Of a stretch of DNA of 64,000 nucleotides, positions 25,364-37,861 are shown one piece after another. The notes beneath the pieces are model-generated. The model was not told the DNA's origin. It did not search any database and saw nothing but the letters and a program-made list of their open reading frames with translations. The DNA is taken from NCBI GenBank assembly GCA_048013815.1, contig CM106585.1:22134001-22198000 (forward strand), given 5' to 3'. Position numbers and translations under genes: made by a program. This DNA comes from Setoptus koraiensis (lineage: Eukaryota; Arthropoda). Within the stretch, counting starts at the first letter, position 1; every line of letters starts with the position of its first letter.

Positions 25364-25507
25364 GAGAGCGATGCGCAGTGAGTGGGGCCCCTATAAACCA
25401 ACTAGCCACAGTATTGCGCGCAGCGAGTTGCGCCAGCTCTGGCGCAAGCGACCAACAATTCCAGTGACACTGTTCCCTGTGCCACTCGTCGTGCTGTTGT
25501 GCCGTCT

Positions 25508-25563
25508 ACCAACCACCGACAACCAACCACCGACAACCGACCGCCGACAACCGACCGCCGACA
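25508..25563. repeat. 14-bp minisatellite, four copies
   Basis: Two copies of ACCAACCACCGACA are followed by two of ACCGACCGCCGACA, so the array shows pairwise subfamily structure. Confidence 0.88.
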
Positions 25564-26216
25564 AGCCAGCAGCGACCCGCAAGCGCCAAACATATGCCAG
25601 ATATCGGCTCGAGAGCCCTTGAGATATCCGCGCTTGAGATGCGTGTGCACGCTTGGCCAGTGTGGCACAGTGTGCGCGTCTATGCGCGCACAACCAACTG
25701 TCGTGGTCTGGTAACGCGAGCAACTCAATGGGGCCAACTGTGAAAATGACACACTGTGTGTGTCTCACTACGTCTGTGTGTCTCATTGCGTCTGTGTGTC
25801 GCTGTCACCGGTGCTGCAAACCCACTTTACCGTGCCTGCCACTGTCACGTTGTCCGTACTTGTCCTGTGCGCTATGGGCACACCAATATCTGGCACAATT
25901 CGCCACTGTCTGGTGCTGTCTGGTTCTGGTTGGTGCTGGTTGGCGCTGGTTGGCGCTGGTTGGCGCTGCAACAATTCGGCAACTCCGACCATTGCGAGCC
26001 GATGAAATGGTGACGAAATGGGGCTGAAACGGGCACGATCACATGAGACGACACGGCGAAATGAGATGGGGCCGAATGACGGCAAAAATATCAGTTGTCG
26101 GGCTAAACGCCAATTAGTAGGTTATTTTTCATCGGACTCTTATCCAATAATGCTTCCATCATGTTTTAGGCTTTGGAAATCTTGCGAAGTACAGTTGGTT
26201 AAAGTTAGTTGAATAT

Positions 26217-26904
26217 CTAGAATAACTTGATTCTGAGGAATTCTTTTTTTTTGTCCTCTCTTATACTTTTGATCCTCTCTAACGATATCGTTATACCTCG
26301 CTCTAAGTCGATGGTCACTTTTTCTGGCGATTGTTTGTTATCGTTAACTACTATATAAGTAGAAAAGAAACATTCGATGGTCGCTCGTCCGAAAACTTCT
26401 TGGAAGGCCTCGCGTGCCGATGAGAAGAGTGACTTTTTCTGCAAATCACCAATATTTTAATACTGCCACCAGTGACTTTAAGTTTGTAAGAGATACGAAA
26501 AACACATTATAGCTAGTGATGGAATTTAAATAAAAAAGGGTCGAAAAAACCCAATAGAAGTATATCAAAGCCGAAGGAGTACTTCCAGGATCTAAAGCAG
26601 CTACGACGGAACACAGTGAGCTCTTGGTTTTTTCGGCGATCTGATTCATGATGCCAGGAGATTTGAACCAATCCAATATATTTAATTCATCATAAATCTC
26701 AACTTTAGTCAAGGCACCAGAGGCCACCTGTTCTTGTGTAGTGGCTGATTGCAGCGATACTGTCGCTTGTTGTGGTTGTTGCTCCTCAAGTTGCTGTTGA
26801 GATTGTTGGTCCAGTGGTTTCTGCTGTGTTGGTTGCTGTTCTTGTTGGTCCTGTTGTGGTGGTTGTTGTTGTGGTAGTTGTTGTTGTGGTGGTTGTATTG
26901 GTTG
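26217..26904 (-). pseudogene. PRRC1-like gene fragment, probably decayed
   Basis: On the minus strand a Gln/Pro-rich stretch (about 26740-26904) leads into ILDWFKSPGIMNQIAEKTKS and then VVAALDPG. This resembles the PRRC1 segment around EKTKNSVDSVITTLDPG. After an interruption, AREAFQEVFG and ERIKSIRED (26217-26444) resemble PRRC1 VRDAFQEVFG and the following helix. Between the two blocks traces of similarity change frame, and the C-terminal half expected of PRRC1 (a Golgi/secretory-linked protein with an inosine/xanthosine-triphosphatase-like fold) is absent. A stop precedes the Gln-rich frame at 26905-26907. Order and orientation are right, but the broken frame and truncation argue for a pseudogene or partial duplicate. 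A short intron ending TTTGCAG at 26440-26446 could explain one break but not all. Confidence 0.5.
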
Positions 26905-29900
26905 CTATTGTGATTGCTGGTTTGGTTTGGTTGTTGTTGGTTGGTTTTGGCTGCGTATCTAATTGATTTTGTTTCTGATTGCCAGATTGCTGCAGATTGG
27001 GATCAGCCATTTGTGGCTGAGTATTATCCTTTGGAGGACATCCCATTGTGGGCTTGTTATTCATTTCATTGGTGGCATATTTCGCTGCGTAATTCATCAT
27101 CATTAATTATCTCGAGGGCCTGCAGAAGTATTTTCCTGGCTTGCAAAACCGCACATTCGCCACATGTTAGCCATCGGCTAATTTCGACTTGCCGATGAGC
27201 AGCGCCATGTCTTGGCCAGCAAGCCAACATAGACGATTACCCGAAACTATTACCAGCCACACAAAATTTGTGGCACAAAGTCTACATCGTGAGGGTATTT
27301 TTAGTGCCATAATTACTAAATGGCCGAATCGCCAAGTTGATTCACAAAAATCTTTATTGATCTCGGTCGTGCAGGACACCATGGTTAATTGCGATAACGA
27401 CTTATTACATCACTATCACCTCCAATAGCGTTACCTGAAACTAGATGGCGCCACGCAATCTTGGCTTCGTGACCATTTGTGAGATATCGCTCGTTGCGTT
27501 GGGTTCAATTTATTACAATCCTTTCATGACTCTTAACTATCCAGCTGATCCATTAGTTTATTATGAATTTTGGCGAGGCAACTGCCAAATGTTTCGAATG
27601 TTTCTCAGTGTGTTCTAAATAACTAAGCCTCGAAATTACGTGTAGAGGTCAGATAGTAACCACGCTTGTTGGATATGCCAGGTTTTTGTTAGCCTTGGTG
27701 AGCACTTTGCTCTATCTCCATTTCAGATGAGCTAGCGCCGAGCTTTTGGCCATCAAAGCTCCTCTGTTATGGACAAACTTCATAAAGATCGACCATAGGA
27801 TATAGAAAATTTTGTGATTGATTCGCTTAGGCACAACTGACCATAATTAGTGTGCATTGAACTCTGATTGCGATGATAGAATATCCAGTTAAGCTAATTG
27901 GTGCTCGTCCGCGATTCTCTAATTATTTGGTAACTGTCACCCGTCCATAAAGGTTAAATTACTATTATTATTAGTGGCCATCGCTTCGACTGATTGAAGT
28001 GCCAAGATGCTGCAACTTGGCAGTCCACTTACATGTTATTTGTTAGCGAGTTTGGTTTGATGGATGGACGGTCCAAAATGGCTGGTTTTGAGTTTATTTC
28101 AAGATCATCTACCATTGAAATAAACTCTGGTGATAGCCCGATTTCAGCATTGGCACACCATTTGCGGTCGATTTCTCGAAGAATAATTCCACCAATCTAC
28201 ACAGTCGAATTGACCGTTTCTTGGTGGCATTTTTCTTAGTCCAGCGAGTCCATTGAGGGGTCAACTAGAATCACGTGTCGTCAGCAATTATCCCGATCGA
28301 ACTTTTGACATTTCTCTCAACTGGAGTTGCGGTTCACCTGCGCTTGACCAACAAGTTTGAGTCAAGCGTCGGATTCAGCGTCAGAGTTGTCGTGCGACTT
28401 TGAAATATATTAATGAAACGTTAATTTGCGTATTCAAAAAACAAGCTTGTTGCAAGCGCTCTAACGAGCGCACAGTGGTGAACAGTGTGATATGATTACG
28501 GTCTAATAATAAAGTAACGTTAGCGAGAAAAGTTGGCCAGTATTTGGTTAGCTGACGTAATAATAGCTCTCATATACAGAGAAATTAACTTGATAAGTTA
28601 ACAAATTACCACCATCATCATTATTGCGCAAATGTAAGTGTAAATGGTGGGCAAATTGCATAAGATCAAAAAAGAACAGTATTTATAGTTACACTAACGG
28701 TTACAATTAGTTGCAAAAGGCAAATTTGCTAGATTGGTTAGATCAATTTAGCAAGCAACGAAAGTCAGCCGAGCGAACTTGTTTACGCACCACTGAAATG
28801 ATTGGCTAAGTGTGGGTTGTATTCATTTTATTGAAATTTTATCCGATTTTTCATATTTGTGTGCCGGCTAACCGCACACTTGTTGCTGATGGCGCGATAA
28901 TCGTTTTGAGTGAATTGTGTGCGGGCCTGAATTGATCTTGAATGCCGTTGAACGTCTATCAGTTTGGACAGGCGATATTGAGCCGTTCATTGGTCAAGGT
29001 TTAGCTAGAGAAAGAGCCAAAAGAGCTAATTAATGGCCGGGGGGGGAGAGAGGAACTTGATCAAATTCAATTTGAATTTTGTTCATTCTTTCGTTTGTCG
29101 ACCGTCACCGTTTTACCATTTTCGCACTATCTGGCACGATATTTTGCATACAACTTGATAGGCCTACAAGAGATATGCCAGCGTCTCTCGTGCACTCACG
29201 ACAAGTCGACTAGATCGCATCTTCGGCATGTTTGCTCTTGAGTATAACATGTTTGTGAAGAATTGAATCAGCAAACAAAATCACAGTCTAAGTGCCTTTC
29301 GTTAAAAACACGTTCTCGCAGCTCAAATTTTGTTGCAAGATTACGCCATTATTACTATCATTATTATTATCATTACTGTTATGCGCGAGCGATCGACCAT
29401 TCAGGGATAATTGCCTGTAAGTGTCGGCTGGCGAACAACATTATTATTCTTTCGCCCTGCTCCACTGATCAACAAGCCTCTCTCTTCATAGTTAGTACAG
29501 TTAGTTATAGTTGTAGTTAGTGCAAGGGGAACAGGCCAGTATAGACACAAGCATAAATCAATTATCTGCTATAAAATGTTATGAAATAAAAGATATAGCC
29601 GTTGATAGATTGCTCAAAATGAAAGATGTAAATCTGCTTGATCAAACTGAACTTGATCACTCTGAAAATACCTGTTGGCCAGAGCTAGTTGGCCAGTTGG
29701 CTTAAAAATGAGTTCACAGCCATGAATGGCGTTTAGCGGTTAGTCTAATAGTCGAGTCGATTGTGCTCTCGCATGAGCTGACCAACAACAAAAGCATGTT
29801 TGCCAACCAAATTGATTGGCCATAAACAACAAACAGTTTAACTGACTTTTGTGAGTGAAACAAATCAAGTACCTGCAGTTATTGTCTCGACTGAGATGCT

Positions 29901-30551
29901 GAAGATGCAAAGACCAATTGGAGTATTTATTTGGAGTCATTATTTGATGATAAACTGTTGTTCCTCAATAAAGGAGAGCACTGTTTTTTTTTCCTAGTAA
30001 AAAGGGGTTCTCGACGCTTGCCATCTTGAGAGAGATAATCTCCTGCTCTGCAGCGGTGACTGTTCAACAAACATCAATTTAGTCAACATAATATAGTAAC
30101 GACAATGTATGACGATAGTGATGCTGTGAAAGAAGCCGGTGGTCATGGTTGCGCAATAGATAGAGCTGCACAAGAAAGCAAATTTAATCTTTCGTTCTGA
30201 CTCACGAAGATAATTAATTAATTAGGCCGGGCGAGGTGGCTTTTTATTTATCTTTTTTTTTTACAAATAGTGATAATGAGAGAGATCATAATAGTAATAT
30301 GATAATAGTAATGATAACGTTGCCGTAAGAGGTCACACCAGACCGAGAGAGAGAGAGGGAGACAGAGAGGCGCACTTATTTTTGTTGATTAAAACGGGAG
30401 CACTCAATCAAAATGCCACATTGTCGACATAACTAATGAAACCATCCTACACACAACTACTGACAACTCGCAGAAAAAACAAAGACGCAATTAGTTTATT
30501 GAATATGTGATTGAATCGGCGAAACGTCAATCGATCTAACCAACCGTTGGA
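26905..30551. other. Intergenic, a few unrecognised short frames
   Basis: A plus-strand frame from an ATG at 27195 to a stop at 27428 has fairly even amino-acid use, as does a stretch near 27994-28239, but neither resembles a known family or has convincing splice context. From 28300 to 30500 the DNA is AT-rich with short homopolymer and GA tracts. A transposon remnant around 27180-28270 is possible; I cannot name one. Confidence 0.45.
30495..30500 (-). terminator. Polyadenylation signal AATAAA
   Basis: Minus-strand AATAAA lies about 50 bp beyond the stop codon of the mucin-tailed secreted protein gene, a normal distance for its 3' end. Confidence 0.7.
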
Positions 30552-32231
30552 CTAACCAAATAAATGACCGACAGTAGATAATAGGCTCGGTTTTGGTGTT
30601 GTCGTGGTGGAAGTAGTTGTGGTGGTTGTTGTTGGACTAACCACTTGACCTAGATTATTTGTTATATTATGGGCAAAGTCAATCAAACTGTTTGATGCGC
30701 CAATAATTTGTCCTGTCAACGCAGCGGAAGCTGGTGGTGGCGTGGTTGTTGTTGTTGTTCCTTTCGCATGCCAGAGGGCCTCAAAAAAACTTGTTGGTTT
30801 GGGCGTTGTTGTCGACGTGGTGCTGGTGGTCAAATGATTCATTAGCCACTGGCTTGCCCAGTTGCTATTTGCGGTGACATTGTTGATGACAGGTATGGCA
30901 CCCACTGTGCCCAAACTGCCGGACACAATATTGCCAATAATTGACATTTGACTCGACGGGCTCTGCTCTAGATACATTCCGATGGCATAAAATATGAGCG
31001 AGCCCACCTTGCATCCGGTAAATTTGGCAAAACTTGAGTTAAAGTTGGCGAAAAACAAATCCCTCAAGTATCTGTAAAAACTTCTAATTGTGGCCGATGT
31101 CATCTCTTGCAGACTGGACTCTAATGGCAGATCCACCAAATAGTTTCCATTTTGTGGCTTCTGTTTCACATTAATGCCCACCACGCTACCAATAATGCTC
31201 GCCGTGGTGCCCATTGGGTACATAACACTTGCGCTGGCTCCTTGATTCACCAGAGCACCAAGACGGCAGCCTATCAGCGACATTATGTTGGGTAGCGAGG
31301 CACTTGTTGCCTGTGTCTCTTTGTTTACAACTTTTGGCATTATACCCATCAGCGTACCGTACACGGAGCCGTAAAGTGAGCCCGTGTTACTTGCGATGCC
31401 CATTAACAATTTGGGTACTAGCAGGGGTATGTTGACCGGCAAGAATCTTTGGTGCGATTTATTGCCGAGTCCTAAATCCGCCGACAAATCTACTCCGTTG
31501 TCATCGCTCTGTTGTTTCAAATAAACAATGGCCTTGACACGCTCGTACTCCGAATCAATTATCTTGACTAAATAATCAAGCACAACAGGTTGCTGTTGTC
31601 TCAGTTGGGGCCCCATGGTGGGCGCTTGCGTCGCCTCGAATGCGTCCACGGGCAGACCAAACTCTTCGAGCAGCGATTCAATTGTTAGGCCCAATCTAGT
31701 GGCAATCAATTGATAGGAATCGGCGAGCATATGGGCCAATTGTAGATTTAAATCTATTTCACTGTCGTCTTGTTCTTGTATGTTTGTTTCGTCATCATCA
31801 TTGTCATCATTGGTGATATATGCTCGCCTAGAGTTCTCGTATGAGTCCTCAAACGAGAGGCCAGTCTGGTAGCCCATGAGAAAGGCTAGTCGTTTCATGA
31901 CTTTCGTGACCATTCCGTCTCGTTGATTGGTCCTTTCGAGCAACTGTTCCAATGATTGTCTTCCGGTAGTCCAATAATTGAGTGCGAACAGCGATTCTCT
32001 TTCGTCGATGTCGTTTTGGCGCATTTGACGCCAATTAAATTCAACTTGATGTTGGGTAACATTGCCCGGTATCTCACTCGCAACCGGCTCCTCGGATAAT
32101 CCATCAGCACTGGCTGCACCGCTACTATCTGAAGAATCAAGACAGCTCACTAAGTTGCCATTTGATAGCAACACTGAATAAATTTCAACAATCAATATAA
32201 TTAATAGGGATGACGCTCTTCTTGGTATCAT
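30552..32231 (-). CDS. Secreted protein with mucin-like C-terminus (559 aa)
   Basis: The ATG at 32231 starts a clear signal peptide (basic residues, then a hydrophobic core to about residue 23, possible cleavage before or after the Cys near 30). In-frame Met codons further upstream (32327, 32378) lack such a leader. The mature protein has a Ser/acid-rich start, an acidic block (NDDNDDDE), a helical middle, then repeated hydrophobic segments rich in Gly, Ser and Ile with small-residue spacing. It ends in two Thr-rich blocks (TTSTTSTTTPKP and a second run of Thr with PKP) typical of O-glycosylated linkers. N-glycosylation sequons include NVT and NIT. No intron is evident and AATAAA follows the stop. 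I do not recognise the family. Extracellular matrix, cuticle or gut-lining roles are possible but unproved. Confidence 0.72.
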   Translation of the reverse strand: MIPRRASSLLIILIVEIYSVLLSNGNLVSCLDSSDSSGAASADGLSEEPVASEIPGNVTQHQVEFNWRQMRQNDIDERESLFALNYWTTGRQSLEQLLERTNQRDGMVTKVMKRLAFLMGYQTGLSFEDSYENSRRAYITNDDNDDDETNIQEQDDSEIDLNLQLAHMLADSYQLIATRLGLTIESLLEEFGLPVDAFEATQAPTMGPQLRQQQPVVLDYLVKIIDSEYERVKAIVYLKQQSDDNGVDLSADLGLGNKSHQRFLPVNIPLLVPKLLMGIASNTGSLYGSVYGTLMGIMPKVVNKETQATSASLPNIMSLIGCRLGALVNQGASASVMYPMGTTASIIGSVVGINVKQKPQNGNYLVDLPLESSLQEMTSATIRSFYRYLRDLFFANFNSSFAKFTGCKVGSLIFYAIGMYLEQSPSSQMSIIGNIVSGSLGTVGAIPVINNVTANSNWASQWLMNHLTTSTTSTTTPKPTSFFEALWHAKGTTTTTTPPPASAALTGQIIGASNSLIDFAHNITNNLGQVVSPTTTTTTTSTTTTPKPSLLSTVGHLFG

Positions 32232-34185
32232 TTTGCGACAATTTAAACGACAACAATTCACAAAGTCTTGCTGGCCGAATTTGAATTTCTCCTGAAATAT
32301 GCTTTGGTGACAATCAAAATGCAACATTACAATTGTTGAAATACTCTCGCTTAATCCACCGAATATACGTGTTTGCATCAATGGTGTGCCCAATCGGAGC
32401 AAAGATCATAAATGGACTTCGAAAGAGCGGCTCGCGACAATTGTTGAACGAGAACGGTTGTCATGCTGTTAAACTCAACTTAACCCAACTCGTGGGCGAG
32501 ATTGCACAAATATATAATAATATATATCTAGACACAGAATGCTCTTTTGGAGTATGGGCACGCCATTTTAATCAACGAGCACCACCAATTAGCTAATTAG
32601 TACCTATGCAACCGAGCATAGGGCTCGCAAATTGCAACCACCTGATTCACCTGATTTCTTCTTCATGTTGATCAGTTTCCCAATCAGTTGAGCAATGGTT
32701 AACACGAGCCATTCTGTATGACTATTATCACTATTGCTATTTTTATTATTATTATCATTATTATTATTGCTGAGTGTATCGGCGGAGTCAGTACAATGAT
32801 TATGAGGCCTGTGCATTAATTAATATTAATACATTATATATTACATTAATATTTAATGCAGCTTGTGGATGATATCCTTGGTGTGGTATTCATTCGTGAA
32901 TCAGCCGCCCGACATGAACGAAAATACCCTGATCATTGCAAAATCTCATACTCACTGTGCCTGCCTTGACTTGTTAGCGAGGCGCTCATTAGAAAAATAA
33001 AAGTAGGGCCATAAAATAATAAATAGAGTGTCAGCGAAGATCATATAAATCGTGTAAAACTCTTGTATAGCAACCGTGCGGTTGACTTTGGAATTGGTTC
33101 CCTTTTCGGAGCGCAACCATAATTAGTTTGCAAGTATATCCGACAAATATTTCGAAAAGTTACTATTAGACACCTGTTGTTCAATAGTATCATACTATTA
33201 GTTTGTTGTGGCATCAAAGAGTCCGCTCGAGTCTCGCGCCACAATGAGCATCAATGTTCGGGTTTGGCGTTCATGATCCCCTATTTGGGCAATCTAGATA
33301 CCCCAAACACGAATTGCGCAGCTAGATAATCTGCTATGAATGGATTATATGAAAAAACGATGCTGCTTTTGCTTGACAATTATAACGGTTTAAATGTTTA
33401 CGCATCATATGTTCGAAAACTGTTAACTCTGATAGTGCCTGGATGAATCGGATCAGAGCGAAAACTGGCGGCTCAACTGATTGCTCGCAACAATTGCCAC
33501 TCGTATCGACCTACAAATTCGTCATCATTTCGTCTCGCGTAACGAGATGAAGACGCCAAGATCGATTGATTCATTCATTCAAATTTCTCATCAAAGTCAT
33601 TACCAAAGAACTGTTGTTCTTGAATGAATGAGGTTCTGTTTGTGTGAGAGTCTTGATATGGACAGCTAGAGATAATCTTGTGTCGTGAACTGCTTTTCAG
33701 ACTAAACAATTGTTTGTTTGTTGCAATTGCAACAAACAAACAATCTCGCCGCTCAAACAATGCTGGCGGCCCATGGTAAGTTGTTGTAATGTGTAGCAAC
33801 AACAATGTTGTTGTGAAAGCACAAGGAGACACCGATAATTAATCATATCTTTTAGGGATAAAAGATTTGCGAAAATTCGCAAAACAAGCAAACAAACAAA
33901 CAATTTCAGTTGTGTTAATCGAAGGTCAACAAAGCAAATTAGAATTGCATTTGAGAGGCGGAAACGAGTGCGAAAGCTAGCTTCAAAAAGTGATTGCCAA
34001 AAGACAAGGTGAGTTATTCTAGCGACCCGTTGCCGTGAACAGCAACATGACTCCATCCGTAGCGCGTTAGATACTCACATTTGTGTCGTGTGGCGTCACT
34101 ACTTGATCGAAAAATCAAAGAAGAGAGCACAGTCTTGTGTTGTCATTATGCTCCAACTGATGCTAATTAATTAACTGATCCAATT

Positions 34186-34247
34186 AGCATCGCTTAGGCG
34201 AGAGTTTTCACTATTTAGCATCGATTAAGCGAAAGTTTTCACTATTC
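34186..34247. repeat. 31-bp tandem duplication
   Basis: Two adjacent copies of a 31-mer containing GCGAGAGTTTTCACTATT differ at a few bases. Confidence 0.75.
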
Positions 34248-35145
34248 AGCAGCGGCTCACGCAGAGATGAGAATGGGGAGACTGCATGGAATTCAGACAA
34301 TTGCATGCTGAGGCTGGCTGTGCAATTGTATATTATATTCGGGGTGCAAAGTGTGAAATTGGCAGCCGTCACAAACGAAAGTCTGAACGTTTGATTGTTA
34401 TTTTGTTGCTGCTCCACGGAGCCCTCCAGCGTTCGATGGGGCCCGTATCGGGATGCGGGTCATCTCATCATTTTCAATTCTTCGGTCTCATCATGCAATT
34501 TTACAGGTACACGCAGTAATATTAGGCCAGTAGGTATATTGAAGAATCAATAATTGATGCCGGCACAGTCAATAATTGGCCATTGGACCACCATCAATGA
34601 CTGGCGCCCAATGACGATAATTGCAATTGAAGTTACTCATAACTCGACAGTTACAGGTTGCTCATAACAGATACACAGTAGCGGATAACTGCGATACAAT
34701 TTGTATCATACAAGTGGGATCTCATCAGCCGCTGATGATGAGCGCTCGATCGCTGGATTGCAAATCAACTTTTCGATAGCCGAATTGTTGAGTTAGTTAG
34801 TTTGTTAGTTAGTTGCAAGTTGAAGGGCGAAACATCCGATAGAGTCTGTCTGATAAACTCTGTGGGCATTGTCTCTGTCGGATAGGATCGGGCCGGATCG
34901 AGAGGCATCGGGCGTGCAAAATCGGCGGCCAGGCCAAGCGGGCTGGCTTGCCGATTTGCGTTATTAATCCGTTTTGTGTTTGAGTGATGCCCGTCGGCAC
35001 AGCACGGCCAGTCTGACTGGAATTGGTTGTTGGCTGTTGAAAAATAAAGCTGAAATCTCAACAATCATTATCTGGCTAGCTGCACATTGCACAAATGTGT
35101 GCAGTGTGTCTGTCATTGTTGCAGATGTTGCCGTTATATTAGTGG

Positions 35146-35196
35146 CAACAACAACAACAACACCAACAACAACAACACAACAACAACAACAACACC

Positions 35197-35257
<61 letters not shown>

Positions 35258-35325
35258 CAACACAGCAACAACAACAACACAACTACAACACCATCACAAA
35301 CAACAACAGCACAGCAACAACGACT
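35146..35325. repeat. CAA microsatellite (about 180 bp)
   Basis: Near-pure ACA/CAA triplets lack stops in any forward frame, giving several spurious poly-Gln, poly-Thr or poly-Asn frames. No exon context is visible on either side. Confidence 0.95.
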
Positions 35326-36090
35326 GAAAATGAATTTATTTTTAATTTGCTGTTTAAATGTCGTAATTGCAACCGACTGCTCACTTGATTTCATTGACTT
35401 TTCATCCGTCTGAGCGGCACTGTGATACCGGTATATATAGCGAGCCGATATTTATATATATATACACACACTATATATATATATTATTACCGCCAGGCCA
35501 TTGTGCCACAAGTGAGCTACAATCGACTACGAAAGTGTTTATTTTCTGACATGTTTTTTCCTTATTGACAGCACCCAAATTGCCAGCCGCCACCCATGAC
35601 TCCAACACAAACATCTTGCATTTGTATGCAATCATACCTACTGACTGCCGACTATTGACTACTGACTAAACTGCTATTATAGCCAGTCAGCAGGTATGTT
35701 TGTTTGCTTGTGGTTGTCTAGTTTAACAATTGTCTTGCCATTGAGTCGTTTCGCACTACATTGATATTGTCATCGCTTAAACTTTAACGTTTGCTTTAAA
35801 TTGCGATTTCCTCGAAAACACGACAAAAGAATTTGTTGTTGATTTCCATTCATTAAGCTTTGCCAGAGCTTAAATAACTTTGTCCGGCTTAACAATCGCT
35901 GCACAACTCCAATGGCCGCCAATCAATGCGATCAAACGATAGCTTGATCCAGTTGATTTCATTGGGCGACCATTTAACAGACTAAGGCGAAAGTTTCACG
36001 GTGCCCAACTCAAACAGTTTGAGTCAAACGCGCCCATTCAAATTGCACCGCTTAATGCCTATGATTTATCCACTAAATTAATATGCTCAC

Positions 36091-36281
36091 CCTGACTTTA
36101 TTATCATCTAAATTTACATTGCAACGTTGTTGTGCAGCCCGATGAAGCGGCTTGCCATGCACCAGCCATGGCTGGCACCAAAATGGTGCAAACAGCAACA
36201 ACAATGCAGCTAAAAGTGCCCTTGCCAAAAGCTCGCTGCCAGTGCAAATGTGCGCTGCCATCAGCCGAATTGCCCGGCTCG
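36091..36281 (-). CDS. Candidate first coding exon with signal peptide
   Basis: On the minus strand a pyrimidine tract and AG precede position 36281. An ATG at 36261 opens 57 codons ending at AGG|GTGAGC. The peptide begins MAAHICTGSELLARALLAAL and continues with a strong Leu/Ala/Phe core and WCQPW, then a basic, Cys-containing segment (RAAQQRC). This is the layout of a secreted precursor such as a neuropeptide or cysteine-rich hormone, with the remainder downstream. I could not find a matching following exon, so the gene is incomplete and the call may be fortuitous. Confidence 0.33.
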
Positions 36282-37861
36282 CTTCCAAAGAACCGACAGA
36301 ACAGAAAGAATTGAAAGAATCGAACGAATCTAAAGAATCGCTCTATATTTTGCCTAATGATCTATGATGAAAAGAATTGTTCGTCATCATTATTGTTATA
36401 TTTCGTTTGTTGTTTGTGCGCAACGCTTACAAACTGTTGCTCTTGCAATCTGCCAGCAGTATCCATTGTGATGCCGGGCATGAATAATGCCGCTTACAAT
36501 GGATAAAATAGTTGGAAAATACAAGACGAGATATTCTTTGTGAGGTGTCGATGAAAGCAACATCAAATCACCTGCGTCAACGGCCTGCGAATGGCCTGCG
36601 AATAAACTCTGCGAACGGATTGCGCGAATGCGTTCGAGCTGCGATCGAGCATTATCAAGGAAGTGACCACTGCTGATACAACTACGAGATACGAGGCTGG
36701 CATGATACAACTCTTTGCGTTCGTTCGTTTGTTTCGCATCGCAGAAGAGAAATTTCCTCGATTTATCGCTCTTTCGTTTTGTCTCGCCACGGATTTTTGG
36801 TTCGCGTGAGCGGGCAGCGTCGGCTCACAACTCGTGCACAATCAACCTGTGTCCGTGTCATGCCATAATGCCCCGCAACAAACAGTCAACGGGCCCAGAA
36901 CAATCGCAAACGGTGGCTTCCGGTGCCTGGGATCAAACGTGCAAATGGTCCAATTAATTCAATAATTTCCCCTTGTATTTACATCGCCTTGCATTTATCG
37001 TCGTGTATTTATAAGTGGCGCACACTGCCAGTGCGGCCACTGGCAACTTTCACCGCTATCGCCGAGACGAGATCGCCTTTATCGACTTTATGATGCTCGA
37101 CAATAATCCATTTTCACCGTTTTACAATTGCCAATCGCTTGTTTGCTTGCCGTATTGTATTATTGTAATATTGTTGACCGTAGAGAGAGAGAGAGCGCCG
37201 CCTCAATGCCGAATCGAGCGCTCGTTGTTTCGTCCTGCCGTTGCATGCAATATTGCTCTTACACTCGATTGACGGCGATGATTACATAACGATTAAACTT
37301 GTTTATTTTGATGCACTTACAAGTGTTGTGGTTGTCGTTGTTGTTGTTGCTACATCTGGCTATGAGCGGCGGCTATTAATTGGCGCAGTGTGCTGGCTTC
37401 GCTTCACGGTGATATATGATGGTTGTTATCTTTATTTTTATTTTTCTATCGCTCGCCATCGCCCCTTATCCCTCTGTCTGTGCCTGTGTTTGCCTGTGCT
37501 CCTGTGATAAAATGAATGAATGTGCCAGTGGTAAAATGAATGAATGTGCCAGAATAATACCAAAAGAACAGAATGCATCATAACGCATCATGAATGACGA
37601 ACATCTCACAACGGCTTCGTTCGAAGGCTTCATTCGACGGCTTTATCGGCACAACACAATCTAACACTGGCGGCTTCTTGCTGTTGCGTTATCGCATTTT
37701 GCGATATTACTACGCTCACTTCCGTATCCAAAAGCAAACACTCACTTTTTTTTCCTCAAGTACCCATACAACTATTCGCACAAATTATCATTAAAATTGC
37801 CGGTGCAATTGTGTTTAATAAAATGACCATGTCGAGAGTGGTCATTGCACTAATGCTAACT

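Larger units (their letters stand above)
17236..26216. other. Long intergenic region rich in tandem repeats
   Basis: The proximal 800 bp, to the AATAAA at 18075-18080, may be the homeobox 3' UTR. Beyond this I find no frame with protein-like composition and no recognisable domain. From about 19800 to 26000 the DNA is GC-richer and contains at least nine different short minisatellites plus several triplet-repeat blocks. Donor-like sequences stand alone at about 21652, 22392 and 23580. Regulatory elements of the homeobox gene may lie here, but none can be identified by inspection. Confidence 0.55.

Noticed and set aside
27195-27428. 78-codon frame as a gene
   Set aside because: Composition is plausible but there is no family match, no splice context and surrounding sequence looks degraded.
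35087-35413. Poly-Thr, poly-Gln and poly-Asn frames
   Set aside because: All three forward frames are open through pure CAA triplets; no splice or coding context.
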